Source of the DNA: Polytrichum commune | Taxonomy: Eukaryota; Streptophyta; Polytrichopsida; Polytrichales; Polytrichaceae | Direction: 5' to 3' | DNA length: 64,000 bases | NCBI GenBank assembly: GCA_950295325.1 | Contig: OX485805.1 | Location: 31,297,501 to 31,361,500, forward strand | Part shown: positions 46,406 to 58,194 of the stretch, piece by piece | Layout of the letters: each line of letters opens with the position of its first letter | Numbering within the stretch: position 1 is the stretch's first letter | Program-made: the position numbers and the translations under genes | The notes under the pieces: model-generated | What the model saw: the letters and a program-made list of their open reading frames with translations, nothing else | The model's database searches: none | What the model was told of the DNA's origin: nothing

Positions 46406-46566
46406 AGCTCCATATTTGACAAAAAAGGACTCTCCTGAAAAATATCGTGAAAAGATTATAACCCTAACACCAGAATGCAACCATCCCAATTCTTCAAGAA
46501 TATCAGTGACCCAAGAAATAGAATCATGCACCTTCTTTATGAACAACAAAAAGGCAATCTTTGAGG
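46406..46566 (+). CDS. Unidentified exon, possibly same gene as 45274-45518
   Basis: Follows a GATGCAG acceptor and ends at a GAG/GTAACA donor. It encodes APYLTKKDSPEKYREKIITL, an Asn/Ser-rich part, then TQEIESCTFFMNNKKAIFE. A further plausible terminal frame ends at the TAA near 46799-46801. Product unknown. Confidence 0.3.
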
Positions 46567-46837
46567 TAACACCTTTAAATTCAAAGGCAATCTATATGAC
46601 AAGGTTTATAGTTTAGAGTGGACACCAAAAAGTGTTACAATGAGATTGGGCTACATGCACAAAATGCAGGCATCATTCTAGGATTGATAGTGGGCACATC
46701 TTTGTGAATCGCAATTGCAAACCAGATGAGACGATGCCCGAGGCTGATCCAGTGGTCATACATGTTGGTGGAGTTGGAAGTGCCCACAATGGGGCCACAT
46801 AACCTCTTACTCTAACTTAATAAGAGTTGAATACTTC

Positions 46838-49800
46838 TCACTGTCTGAAATGGTCAAGGGTGTTTAAAAATTGTCTCTGCTTTAGTTCGGTGTAATATTC
46901 AAATGTGAATGGCCTATACAATGTTGACATATTTTTATCACTGAGGAGTTTCGGGGATGCCACAATATCAATGCCTTTTGTTGGCAGGAACAGGTACGTA
47001 AGTGAGAGTCGGGCAGAGGTTCGGTTCACCACCGCACGGTGCGGAACACTCTTGTACTCACCATTTGTCAGCACCTGCCAGCATGTGCAAGTTAATATAC
47101 TCTTTTGCAACTAAAACATCAAAAAAACTGGATGGGAACTGTCGATGGATAAAACTAAGTTCAAACTTGATTAATTAGCACGCAGGTAGGTGGGTGTAAA
47201 ATGGTTGCGTTTTCTGACCAGCCCACTTCTAGGAAATGAGACATGTGATTTTTATGAGATGGTTAGCAAATTCAAATCGAGGCTGTGGCCACTTTCCTCA
47301 TAGTTTTCAGAGCTCACATGAATATCTTAGTCATTATCAAAGTGAAGATGCTTGTGCTCATTAAACAATCACATAGGTCTCCCAATTATGTTGACTATGG
47401 AGCCTAGAATGGTTATGATTTGAGCACATAATCCCATCTCTTTCAAACACGCGTATTTTTGGTATTTGTTCTTGGAGCCACACCTAATCACGTACCACTC
47501 AAATATAGGTGTCCAATTAAGATGAGTAACCGAATTAGGCACGTCTACCTTAGTACCCCCTCTCCCATGTCAAAATGAATTAGCAGAATGGAAGAAACCA
47601 AAAAGAAAAGAAAGGATGCTCTAAGTCATGATAAATGTAAATGAAATATGCTCCAACCACATGTGATCATGGTTCAAGTGCAAGCTTGTGGTGATGATCT
47701 TGCACAAGTAGTGGAAAGGAGAACCCCTCTTGGAGAAGGTTGCTCTCTCATACGTTTGCACACAACAAACCGCATGCTTTCCATTTCTCAAGGATCCACA
47801 TGTTGCATATATTACCATATTCCATTATCGTTTTTCTTACTCAATATGAATATCTATCAACCTGCGAGTGATGCTTCCTCGAGGCTTCCACCCGTGGTTC
47901 ACACGCACTAGAAGAAAACTTGCCCAATTCAACCATCCGTTGCGACTTGTCCATTGCAACTCACAACGAGAAACTACATGAATAAATCATTTTGGTTGTC
48001 AACCGAAATTTTTTAATTTTTGCAATTGTCCAAAAATTGCAAGCAACAACCTCCAATTGACAGTCAAAAAGATTCATTTACGCATGTTCTCAACATGAGT
48101 CGCAATGAACAAGTTTTCTTCTACTGATCGTTAATAGAATTGACGACCAACATGATATCGTTTCCTCATCCGCCTCTAGTGGCCCCAGTTTTCATTTTAG
48201 AAGAAAGAAACGCCCTTCATACCATGCGATTACCCAACAACCTGTAGAAGAGTATGGATTCTCGTCACCTGATAAAGGTAGAACCAACTAGCAAGTACCT
48301 GGATCATGTCCCCGATGTTCACAGCAAATGAATCCGGTTGCGGTCGCACTGCTATCCAGCTCCCGTCACCTCTCTGCACTTGCAAGCCTCCGACTTCATC
48401 TGAGTGCAAGACTGTCAACAGGGTGAAGTCCGTGTGCACTTTCATTCCCAAGGTTTTGTGCGGCTCAGGGCACGGTGGGTAATAGTTCCACCGGAACAGC
48501 CCAGACGCCTGCCTCAAATACTTCTCGAAATCGTGTGCCACATTGGTCACATTCAGACTCTCAATTATGATCTTCATCAGCTGGCCAGCCACCCTCCTCA
48601 TCTGCTCCTCGTACTCCTTGTATGCAGCGCTGCAATGTTCAGTTATCCACCCGTGCGAGTGAAATATCAGCGTCCATGTTAAATCTATGAAGAGGGATGA
48701 AGCCTATGTTTTCCAACACTAAGAAGTAGCATGAATGATAGAGTCTCTTCACCCATATGTTAGAGAGAAGCGGACTCTTTCTAACTGTTGTGATCAGGGT
48801 GATCCGATCTCTCATTCATTGAGGCACTCGGTACCCACAGCTTTTAAGATGATCGGTTAACCTAGTGTATCCATGTGCATAAATTGGATTGTGAATTCAA
48901 GGGATTGTATATTTGGAAGTGTTGAAGCACTAGCTATCAGCATGATATGTGAGAACATTGAATTACAGTTGCACTTGTACACCATTCTAAGTCTATGGAA
49001 TACTAGTTGTGTTTTGCAAAGCCTAGGTGTGTAAAGCATTGCCAACACTACGAGTTAGCTCAGTTAAAGGGGTAACAATTCTTGCTTTGCTCCCACTAGT
49101 TTGATCATGTTGTTGAGGGTACTAAACCATAGACCCACGTTGGCATAAGCCAACACCCACCACTCATAGTTACACACGAGCATTGAGCTGGAATAAATAA
49201 CCATAAAACATCGCTTCAGTAAACTCACCCCTACCTCAAATTGAACCTCAACCCCACAATAACCCATTATAAGTTTACCTACTAGACCACCCCTAAATGT
49301 AGACGACATTGCCCCTAACCATTGACACCAGCTCCAACAAGGAGGGGGGGCAATAACTTTTGGCCCATTGATTGGTACAATGTACCTGCTTCACATTCAT
49401 AGGCAAGTAGAGACAATGCCCAAGAGCAAAAAAACGTCTCTTAATTATGCCAACCTTTGGTCAACGCCATCTCTCTCTTTCTTCTCTCTTTGGACTAATT
49501 GCAACATTAGCACAAAAACCTTGTTCCTACCCAACAAAAAAGTACAAGAAAGCTACAACAAACTACAACCACGTACCATGAATGAAGCATCGTTTCTTAT
49601 TCATGCCAACCCCCCTCCAGTCACCATTCTCTCTCTCTCACTCTCATAACCAATCACTCATTCAAGAGAAAAATAGTTTTCAGAATTCACCATAATTGCT
49701 CATCTATGGAGGTACGATATCATCAAAATTCCTAGATTATGTCCACGAGTTTATCAGTTATGACTGATAACCAGCTCAAGTAGGTGAACGACTCACCACT

Positions 49801-50636
49801 CTAGCAGCTTACCATCCACTCTCCTATCGTTGGTTATCAAGTCCTTTGTGGACTAGTTGCGATACTTGTACATACTAGTCGCAGTACTAGTTTGGGGATA
49901 CATCTACACTTCCGCAGACTATCTATTCCTCTACGACAATATACAATCACGCACGAGTAGAAACAATGCCCATGAGCGGAGCAACGCCTCTTATTCATGC
50001 CAAACACCGGTCACCTAAAGCCGAAACAACTCTTCACCTCTCGAACAAACAAACTTGCAACATCACTACGTACATTGACACTTACGCAAACTCTTTGTTC
50101 GCCCCCGCCCACAAAGTGCGAGACACTTGGGTCGCATTTGCAAAGTCGCTCAGGTAGAACCCTTCCGACCACGGCTGCGCGTCCTCCTCCTTCACGGTCG
50201 CGTGTCCATAGCCCGTAAAGCTCTCCGGCACCTTCGCCACTCTCAGCTTCTCCTCTAACGGCAAGCCAAACAGCCGAAGCGCCTGTTTCCGCATCCCCGA
50301 TACGATCCCCTGTGGAACACCGTGATTGATGATGTGGAAGAAACCCCAGTGCAAACACGCGTCTCTCACTTGCGAAACTAGCGACGCTTGTTTTCTCCTC
50401 GCTTGCACATCATCATCAAGGTTCAGGCCTAGGCATGCGAGGTCTATCACAGGGATCTGATCATTGGGACGAATGTTCTCAGAGTCCATGATGAACTCAT
50501 CATGGCGTAGAGAAACTCGCTGCTCATGTGGCCACACGAATTGTTCCGCGACCACATGATCGTTTCGCCACGTTGCAGAGTCCAGCCGATCGTTTGGACT
50601 CACAACCTTCAGATCATGGTGATATAGTTTAGACAT
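46838..50636 (-). CDS. 2-oxoglutarate/Fe(II) dioxygenase, GA 3-oxidase-like
   Basis: Three exons in matching phase (50636-50086, 48629-48299, 47074-46838) encode 372 residues, usual for DOXC-class plant dioxygenases. The N-terminal DIOX_N part holds IPVIDLACLGL and GFFHIINHGVP. The catalytic 2OG-FeII domain holds NYYPPCPEP (232-240), iron ligands H249 and D251 (KVHTDFTLL) and H306 (SVPHRAVVNR), and the 2-oxoglutarate-binding R316-x-S318. Internal features (SGYGH-like FTGYGHA, PWSEGFYL, and the C-terminal LYRPFTFEYYTELK) most resemble gibberellin 3-oxidases and related gibberellin enzymes. In a bryophyte, however, the substrate could be another diterpenoid or a phenolic. No defect was seen. 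Intron 2 contains a copy of the 7.1-kb hairpin family; intron 1 contains short repeats shared with 60.2 kb. Confidence 0.85.
49400..50035. repeat. Short repeats within dioxygenase intron 1
   Basis: A phrase like GTAGAGACAATGCCCAAGAG followed by CGTCTCTTAATTATGCCAAC recurs, diverged, at about 49405, 49575 and 49965. Separately, 49690-49850 matches 60195-60345 in direct orientation (AATTATGTCCATGAACTGGT-like, GTAGGTGGATGACTCGCCAC-like). Confidence 0.6.
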
Positions 50637-50904
50637 TAATTCCCTTTGAGATATATTTTATGCCCTTTGGATATAAATATGTATATATATGTATATAATG
50701 CTCTGTAGCTTGATTTACTAGTGCATGCAGTTCTTGTGGACCAATGTTGTTGTAACAATATTTCTGGAAGTCTAGCTCGTAGTTCTCTATGTAGCACAGA
50801 AGAAACACCCACCCATGAGCTATGGAGAGGAGGCTTGAGAGCAACAGGGAACTGCGTGATGGTGAAGAGGAATGACCTGATCTTGCTCTCCCACGTGCCT
50901 CTGG

Positions 50905-51295
50905 TTTCTAGTATTTCAAATTAGAGATATTCTCGGGCAGAATGGCATTGGACCACGTCTAGTTACTGTGGCTCAACCCCGTACACACGGAGGCTCTTTT
51001 CCTCTCCTCTTCTCTTCTAGGTGTAGCTCCCCCCTGCCTTTAATTACCTAATATTTCAAATAAGAGAGTTTCTCGTCAGTCTCATTCACACTGGACCACG
51101 TCTAGGTACTGTAACTTAATTAACCCCGTACACATGTAGGCTCCGCGATTCTCCTCTCCTCTCCTCTCCTCGCCTACGTGTAGTTTAGCTACCCCTGCCT
51201 CTAGTTTGTACTTCACATTACAGAGTTTTCTCGGTCCCTTGCAAATTGGACCACGTCTAGGTATTGTGGCTTAAACCCATAAAACACATGGATCA
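50905..51295 (-). promoter_or_regulatory. Tandem upstream repeats with ACGT core, dioxygenase promoter
   Basis: Two and a half units of about 150 bp begin near 50911, 51051 and 51211. Each has TTGGACCACGTCTAGGTACT or close variants (near 50950, 51100 and 51250), a CCCCGTACACA-GGAGGCTC phrase and a CTCCTCTCCTCT-rich tract. CCACGTC contains the ACGT core bound by plant bZIP factors. They lie 270-660 bp upstream of the start codon at 50636. Confidence 0.6.
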
Positions 51296-51299
51296 ATCT

Positions 51300-52190
51300 T
51301 TGCACATTACGAGAATCCAAGCCATTGTCAATCTACCCGAGATCGACTGACAACCAGGTCTTCAGGCCGGCACACCAAAGCCCACCAAAGACACTGAAAA
51401 TATGCGAAAGGTTAGTCACATCATGATCTCCGCCTTGGGATGAACAATACAGCGGTGGCAACACATTCCCCCTGCTGGTTTTCTCAACCCCCCTCTCTCT
51501 CTCTCAGCTCAGCTTTGTCGTCGTTGTGTTTTTTGCAACGAAGGCCGATCGACGCAAAAAAAAAAACCGCAACATCTGCAAGTGCTCATCGATCACACTC
51601 TGGTCATAAAAAATCGCGTGAAGTGGGAGCAAACTCTCAAGCACTTCCATCTTCATATAAAGTGACCTCACACTACTCAACTTATACCTAATCTTGCAGG
51701 AAGGATTTAATTGTCACATGCTGTGATCTTATCATTCAAAGGTGCTACCGACCAAGCCACGGTCACGATCCCCTCAAGCCCACCGCCTAGTTTAGCTCAA
51801 CAGCCTCACACGGGAGACACCGACTGACCTTGAGTCAACAGATTCTGCATCCATCAAGCCTCGAGGCAAGGAAAGGAATGGCGCACAGTACTCGATGCAG
51901 TCGATTTGAGCCTGGCATGCAGTTGCCTTGAAGGAGCTCGCTCAGAATCGCTCTCCAGATGCCCAGGGCCTTTCACCTAAAGTTAACCTAATTAAAGCTA
52001 TGGTGAACCTTACTATTCGTGCGGTGCGATTAAGTCAACCTCACCGCGTACAGTATTGGGCGGTCATGGAATGATATATGTATATATAGTATCGTCATCC
52101 ACCGGTTTTGAATACCTCATAATTAAGCTACGGCCCTGCATTCCACCACTGCCCTAGCCTCTAGCTACACTAAAATTTGTATTTAGGAGC
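51300..52190. other. Intergenic stretch, no gene seen
   Basis: Contains a CT microsatellite (about 51492-51506) and an A run (51557-51567). Short ORFs lack family signatures. Confidence 0.4.
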
Positions 52191-52192
52191 GC

Positions 52193-53075
52193 CATTTCAC
52201 ACACGAGCCATAGAGCCGTGACCATGAAATTGGGAGAGCCCAAAAGAAAGTGTCCAAAGGCCGTGCCAACACACCTCCAAAGCAGAGCCCAACATTTTCC
52301 TTTTTAATTGCACCCATACCCAGACCATGCCCATCAGCAGTGACCTATGCCCATCCATGCCCACCCATAGCATGACATATGCGCACCCATGCCCACCCAT
52401 GCCCACACATAGCATGACATGTGCCCACCCATGCCCACCCATGCTATTCAAATTGCGCCCATGTATTCAAAAATTGTGTAATGTGTATTGTGTAATAATT
52501 GTGTAATGTGTCTTGTATGATTGTGTAATTGTGCCCCACCCATGCCCACCCATTATAATATCAAACCCATGCCCACCCATGAATTGAACAATAATATCGC
52601 AGTCATGCCCACCCAAAACCCATGGGCATGGGTGGGCATGGGCATGGGCATGGGTATGGGCACCCAATGTAGGGCTCTGCTCCAAAGTCATCATGCAGTG
52701 TGGTCGCGGATCCTCGAGTGTAGTGTGAAGTCATATGTGACCGGAACCTCAACCAAATGCTATTTCAACGAGTTTCTATTCATGCAGGTCCTAAGCATGG
52801 TAAAGTAGAATTGCCATGGTCTTCCGGGCCGGGTATGCGTTAGGCTTACCTCCAAGAGGTGGTTTTTGAAAATAGTCCCAATGATCATGGAACACGATCC
52901 ATTCGATGTCATGTAGGAATTCGTGTATACTTTACATCCATCTTGCTATCACATACTCCGTTGGTCCCTCAAGTTTAGTGTGAAGTGAACTTGGACCGGC
53001 TCCGCCTTTTCCACCAATGAGAGTGCTTGAAGTGTAATGGTCGCGGGCTCTCAGTTGCGTGTGTGAAGTGGCCTT
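52193..53075. mobile_element. TIR element family G, copy 1 (with minisatellite)
   Basis: Ends are TTTCACACACGAGCC on the left and GTGTGTGAAGTGGCC on the right. The body matches the reverse complement of 55868-56375, for example GGAACCTCAACCAAATGCTA and GCTTGAAGTGTAATGGTCGC. It is longer because of the minisatellite at 52300-52668. No ORF of note. Confidence 0.75.
52300..52668. repeat. CCCATGCCCACC minisatellite, inverted halves
   Basis: CCCATGCCCACCCATGCCCA-type units run at 52310-52450 and 52530-52620, then in complement as GGGCATGGGTGGGCATGGGC at 52619-52668. The two orientations can pair. Confidence 0.85.
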
Positions 53076-53084
53076 TTGTGTCAC

Positions 53085-53570
53085 CAATTTTATGGGTCTT
53101 ACTTAGCAATACTAATTGTAAACCACCCATATAGTATCTATCACCAACACTAGATATAAACTTCACATTGTTTGTCATTCCTTGTAAATAAAGTTGGCCA
53201 TTATAGATTTAACACTATTATGAGTACTGTCATTTATTAAGTGTTTTTTCATCCAATTCTCAATCATCCATGACAATATATATTTCATTAGATAAAATGT
53301 TAGGATGCAAAACATACCAAAAGTGGATGAATCAAAGGTGAGTTAGGGTGAGTTAGTGTAGTACCTAGGGATGCGGTAAGCTTAGATGGTGTTGAAAAGG
53401 GTATACCTATCAGAGGAAGGGAATGGCTAAGGATTCGTGGTGTCAATGTAAACTTTTCCATTGCGTAGGTGAAAACGAAGTAAAACAAACAATAACCTAT
53501 AATTGACTTTTTTTTGAACATTTGACTTCATAAATAGTATCAAAGACCTCCAATGAGTTTATTCAGATGT
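53085..53570. other. AT-rich intergenic DNA, nothing recognised
   Basis: No open frame of interest and no repeat partner found in this window. Confidence 0.4.
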
Positions 53571-53579
53571 CACGAATGC

Positions 53580-53845
53580 CAAGTCATAGGGAATTATCAC
53601 ATACGAGTGTACCTCTCATTCATCCAACGTAAAAACCCTTAAAGTGTATGTAGCCCAAAGATTTTTTAATTTTTTTTTTAAATAGTTGACTTGCCACATG
53701 ACTTAGCTTTAAACACCCTAAATTAGTGTAGTCCAAGTCATTTGAGGTGAATCTCTCACAAACTTATAGAGGTCCAAGTTTTTATGTTGGATGGTTGAGA
53801 GGTACGCTTGTATGCGATAACTCCCTCTCTCTCTCTCCATACCCA
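53580..53845. mobile_element. MITE family M, copy 2
   Basis: Left arm GAATTATCACATACGAGTGT and CTCTCATTCATCCAAC; right arm complement at 53790-53840, ending in CTCTCTCTCTCC. About 260 bp. Confidence 0.75.
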
Positions 53846-53959
53846 TCTATCATATCTATTTAAGTGAATAACATTTCAATGTCCACAAATTATAATGGTA
53901 ACCTTTAGTTTCATAATTATACCTTTGTCAATGTAAGGTGCTTCTACCTATTGGAAGAC

Positions 53960-54215
53960 AAAGATAATAATCGTATATGAGTGTACTATCTCTTATTCAT
54001 TCAACATGAAAGCCTTCAGATTGTATATAACCCAAAGGTTACTAGAATTTAGCTTATTTGACATGAAAATTAGTTCTAAAGACCTAAATTACTTTAGTCC
54101 AAGTCATTTTGTGATGAATCGGCCACAAACCTAAAGGGGTTCAAGTTATTAATTATGTTGGATGGATGAGAGGTACACTCGTGTACGATAATTTCCTCTC
54201 TCTCTCCCATGATGG
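53960..54215. mobile_element. MITE family M, copy 3
   Basis: Same arms as copy 2 (AATAATCGTATATGAGTGTA at left; complement of TCGTACACGAGTGTACCTCT at right), about 120 bp downstream of it in the same orientation. Confidence 0.75.
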
Positions 54216-54219
54216 ATGC

Positions 54220-55230
54220 TTTGAGCACTTGAGATGTTTTTTGAGCTTGTAACATTTCAAAAAACTAAAAAACTAAAACTACACTAAATATGCAATTAAG
54301 TGTCACTTATTATTTGGAGTTACACACTCTTATGTTTTTTTACCAGTGGTGTAGTTTTTCACCAAGTAACGATATTAATGTTTTATAATGTCCAAGCAAC
54401 CAATTTGACCTTCATAAGTAAAAAAATGAGATGTACAATAAACAGTTATATCGTTGCATAATTCCAAATAGCAAGTGACACTAAACGTCATATTTAGTTT
54501 AGCAAGTCCACAAGGAGCGCAATGCAATTAAGTTCAAGGATTTTTCATATCATGTCATGTTTGGGAGTGATTGACATATGGTGGATGAACTTTAGTCAAG
54601 GTTTCTTTGTGATAGAAAGTCATTACATAGGCCCCCAACCCACCCCCCTTACCCCAAAAGCAAATGTTGAGCGTTGACTTATGTGTCTCTCAACCAATGA
54701 TTTACATTTGTTATCCTTAGACGACTATCAATAGTATTTGTTTGAAGTACGTAGCTATCCATTTTGAGAATAAAAAGTAGGTGTTGGAATCATACTATCG
54801 ATAGCATATTTGGACACTTCATCTTATTTCTTTACTAGTTGTAAGAATTTTGGTTACATATGGATGTTGGATATGAACATAAGTTCACTAAAACTTGACA
54901 AACATTATAATGATCCATAAAATCACACTTGTCCCATAATCCTACTCTGTAAACCTATTTTGGGTTCACATACAAGCTCGCGGCTATGATCAAGGTGAAG
55001 CGCCCCTTGTACACACCAACTGAAGAGTTTGTTGTCGTCTCTCACTCACTATCCACACCCACAAAATGTTTCTAAGTGGCACCAAAAAAAGAGTTTTATA
55101 TTAAGATCTCTTTGGAGTTGCTTGAGTCATAACCTAATTTTGAAATACAGGTGAAACTCCTTGAATCTCTTTGTCAGCTTAAACCTTTATGGGTTAGTGA
55201 GATGTAGTGGGACCCATATATATGGGATAT

Positions 55231-55272
<42 letters not shown>

Positions 55273-55860
55273 TTGGGACTCTTATAGTATGTTGCAAGCT
55301 TCTATTTTCTAGAGTGGGAAAATTATAATTGTCTAAGTTAGGTGCAATTACTTTAGTGTGACCTATTATAATCACCTAAAAGTAAGGGTACAATGGACCC
55401 ATAAAAATGTTGTCCCTCAATAAAATAAAGATAAAGTCGAGGCATAACATGACTTATGTGCACACATAACAAGTTCATGGTAATTCCATAAACAAGTGAG
55501 TGGAGGCTCTAACTTAGGTAGGGTCATGGATTTGTCAACTCTATACTTTAATGAACTATAGAAAAAGCATTATGAGCAAGAATAACATGTCACTTGTGCT
55601 CCTGCATGCATTCTCATGTCAACTATGAGATTTAGCCAAAGTCATAAATGGGCTCATCAAAAGACATTTTTTCTTATGCAAAGCGTAGGACATGATCAAG
55701 ATGTCAACACAAACGGAAAACCTTATAAAAACATGACAATAGGTTACAGAACATAATGACTTAATTAAAACAACCATGAAAGATTAAGTCAAATACTTTG
55801 AAACACGTGGCTTTCAATTTTATTGTGAAAGGGTAGTCCAACAAGGTAATTAACACTTAA
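54220..55860. other. AT-rich intergenic DNA with ACA microsatellite
   Basis: A 14-unit CAA/ACA repeat at 55231-55272 keeps a minus-strand ORF of leucines open; that is not a gene. Otherwise nothing recognised. Confidence 0.5.
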
Positions 55861-55867
55861 ATCGGAT

Positions 55868-56375
55868 CACTCTAAGGCCACTTCACACACGAGACTGAGA
55901 GCCCATGACCATTACACTTCAAGCACTCTCATTGGTGGAAAAGGCAAAGCCGGTCCAAGTTCGCTTCACACTACGCTTGAGGGACCACCGGAGTATGTGA
56001 TTGCAAGATGGAATAAAGTCTACATGGATTCCTACATGACATCAAATGCATCATGTTTCATGGTCACTTGGACTATTTCCAAAAAACCATCTCATGGAGG
56101 TCGGCCTTACACAGAACCGGGAGACATTGGCACTCCGAACACTCACAACTGTTGAATTGTTCTATTTTATCATGTGTGAGAACCCGCATGAATAGAAACT
56201 CATTGAAATAGCATTTGGTTGAGGGCCCGGTCACATATGACTTCACACTACAGTGGAGGGTCCACGACCACACTACATGATTTTGGAGGTGCCTTGAGAC
56301 GGCCTTTGGACACTTTCTTTTGGGCTCTCACAATTTCACGGTCACGGCTCTTGGCTCGTGTGTGAAGTGGCCCTA
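55868..56375. mobile_element. TIR element family G, copy 2
   Basis: Starts GGCCACTTCACACACGAG and ends CTCGTGTGTGAAGTGGCC, a near-perfect inverted pair. TAA lies directly before the left end and one base after the right end, consistent with a 3-bp duplication of PIF/Harbinger type. Inverted relative to copy 1. Confidence 0.8.
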
Positions 56376-56415
56376 ACTACCCAAAGTCGCCAAAGAATCA
56401 AGAATATATGCAACT

Positions 56416-57010
56416 ACAGTCCACCCTCTATAAATGTTACACCTATAAGTGTTAACCCTCTCTAAATGTTAACTTTCTTCTACTCCCCACATATTGCACA
56501 CTATAAATGTTAAATGTGTTAACTGTTAACAAAATGGTACTCCCTTCTTTGTAAATTTGACTCTATAAATGTTAACGAATGAAATACAACCATAATATGG
56601 AATGTGAGGTGGAACCCATTCCATCTTATAGTGACTTGCAATCTAGTTTTGGTACCATTAGAAGGTACATGGAATCACGTTCATGTGATGTGTCCAAGTA
56701 TGTGGGTTTGTTGGTGCAGATTGAGAAATATTTGCAAATTGTGCATGCAGATGAATCTCACCAAAGAACCATTGATTCATACTTCACCCGTGATTTGTAA
56801 ACTTGATATTGAATAAAGTTTTGATTGGGTTTGCAATTTTATGAATGGTATTCTCTCACAAGGACTCTTCACAATTGCTTATATTTATAAATGTTAAGAT
56901 TTGTATATTGCTCAAAAAAGTAATTTTATAATTGTTAACTGTTAACACCTCTATAAATGTTAACTTTGATCCACTCCCGAGGGTTAACATTTATAGAGGG
57001 TGGATTGTAC
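56416..57010 (+). mobile_element. pogo-like (Tc1/mariner) element, internally deleted
   Basis: Terminal repeats CAGTCCACCCTCTATAAATG at the left (from 56418) and its complement ending GTGGATTG at about 57007 are flanked by TA on both sides, the target used by Tc1/mariner elements. CTCTATAAATGTTAA-type ends are typical of plant pogo/Lemi/Emigrant elements. Subterminal copies of CTATAAATGTTAAC recur at several points. The interior retains a 73-residue ORF (56579-56800) ending ESHQRTIDSYFTRDL. Confidence 0.8.
56579..56800 (+). pseudogene. pogo-type transposase C-terminal fragment
   Basis: ATG-initiated, 73 residues, inside the pogo-like element. The segment MESRSCDVSKYVGLLVQIEK followed by QRTIDSYF resembles the C-terminal tail of pogo/Tigger/jerky-type transposases. 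QRTIDSYF fits the PCNA-interacting PIP-box pattern (Q-x-x-I-x-x-aromatic-aromatic), which is known in pogo transposase. The helix-turn-helix and DDE catalytic domains are gone. Confidence 0.55.
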
Positions 57011-57014
57011 ATGA

Positions 57015-58190
57015 TACCTTGAGGTAAAAGGATTCCTCTACCAATTTTGTGGATATTTAATCTCTCCGAACGGGTCCCACTAAGACTACCTAATCTCTTA
57101 TGACTTCCGATGTTCATCGTGGTATCAAATTCTCTTCCAAAATTCTAATCCGACTATGCTTTGGGTGGACTCCTAGGTGTGAGCTTAACCTATGATTGGT
57201 TGTGACCAATTTCTCCACATGGAACATGAAACAAATTTGAGGAGATGGAACTTGGATGGTCAAAGGTTGCTTATGTCATCATCTTTGTTGTTTGTTCTTC
57301 TCCGTGTAGATGTATTTGACGTCATTTGCCTTTAAACCACGTTTCAAAACGTGAAGGTTTGTTTTATTTGTTGGAGCCATCTAACCTTGGCTTGAAGCAT
57401 CAATAACTACGAGCTCCAAAAGAACTCGTAGTTAAGTCAATTTGAACGCATTCTCAAAATTTGGACTTTTGGGTTGCTTCGATTCTCATGAGCAGATCGG
57501 TCGATACGCTTTCATTATACATAACTTTTATGGGAGACATGTGAATTCTCAGTGAAAACCTGAATGTTATGATTCTTTTTTAAATGATGAAAAAATCAAA
57601 TACTTATGTTCTAATGTTCAATTTATATAATTTAATGATAAGTATTGAAAACAAAATCAAACAATTATTATTATAACATCATGATGGACTATGCATATTC
57701 TATCATACAATCCTGCCATAAAATTATGTCAAAGAATTCTATGATAGAATTCAGCATGTTATAATTATGGACTTGGCTTTAGCTCAATTTTACCCAAATA
57801 CTAGTTAAAGGCGAACGTACCCATTAATGTTGGTATTTTGAAAAGGACACATAGTTTTGAGGCATGGTTAGTTCTTGAAAGAAAGATAATTAAGTAATTA
57901 ATTAATATTTTTAAATCAATATTTTTACATCAACATATACATGGACACCTTATATAGTATTACAACAACAACAATAAAACCATCGATTTGGCACAAAAGC
58001 AAAGTGAACCAATCAACATTATCCTTTTTTTATCTACACAAATTTCTAAAATCAATTAATGTTAGCATGGAACATCATGAATTCATTTTCAACACTAAAT
58101 CACTCAAATAAATAATATTCTTACTTGTAGCAAGCTCAACATGGATATGTTCGTCAATGCTCGGGCATGACACTTTGCATATTTTACAAA
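57015..58190. other. AT-rich intergenic DNA
   Basis: A hairpin AACTACGAG...CTCGTAGTT occurs at about 57401-57435. No gene was seen. Confidence 0.4.
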
Positions 58191-58194
58191 CAAC

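Noticed and set aside
55231..55273. Short regular repeats resembling an array
   Set aside because: Simple CAA microsatellite without spacers; not CRISPR, and the genome is a plant's.
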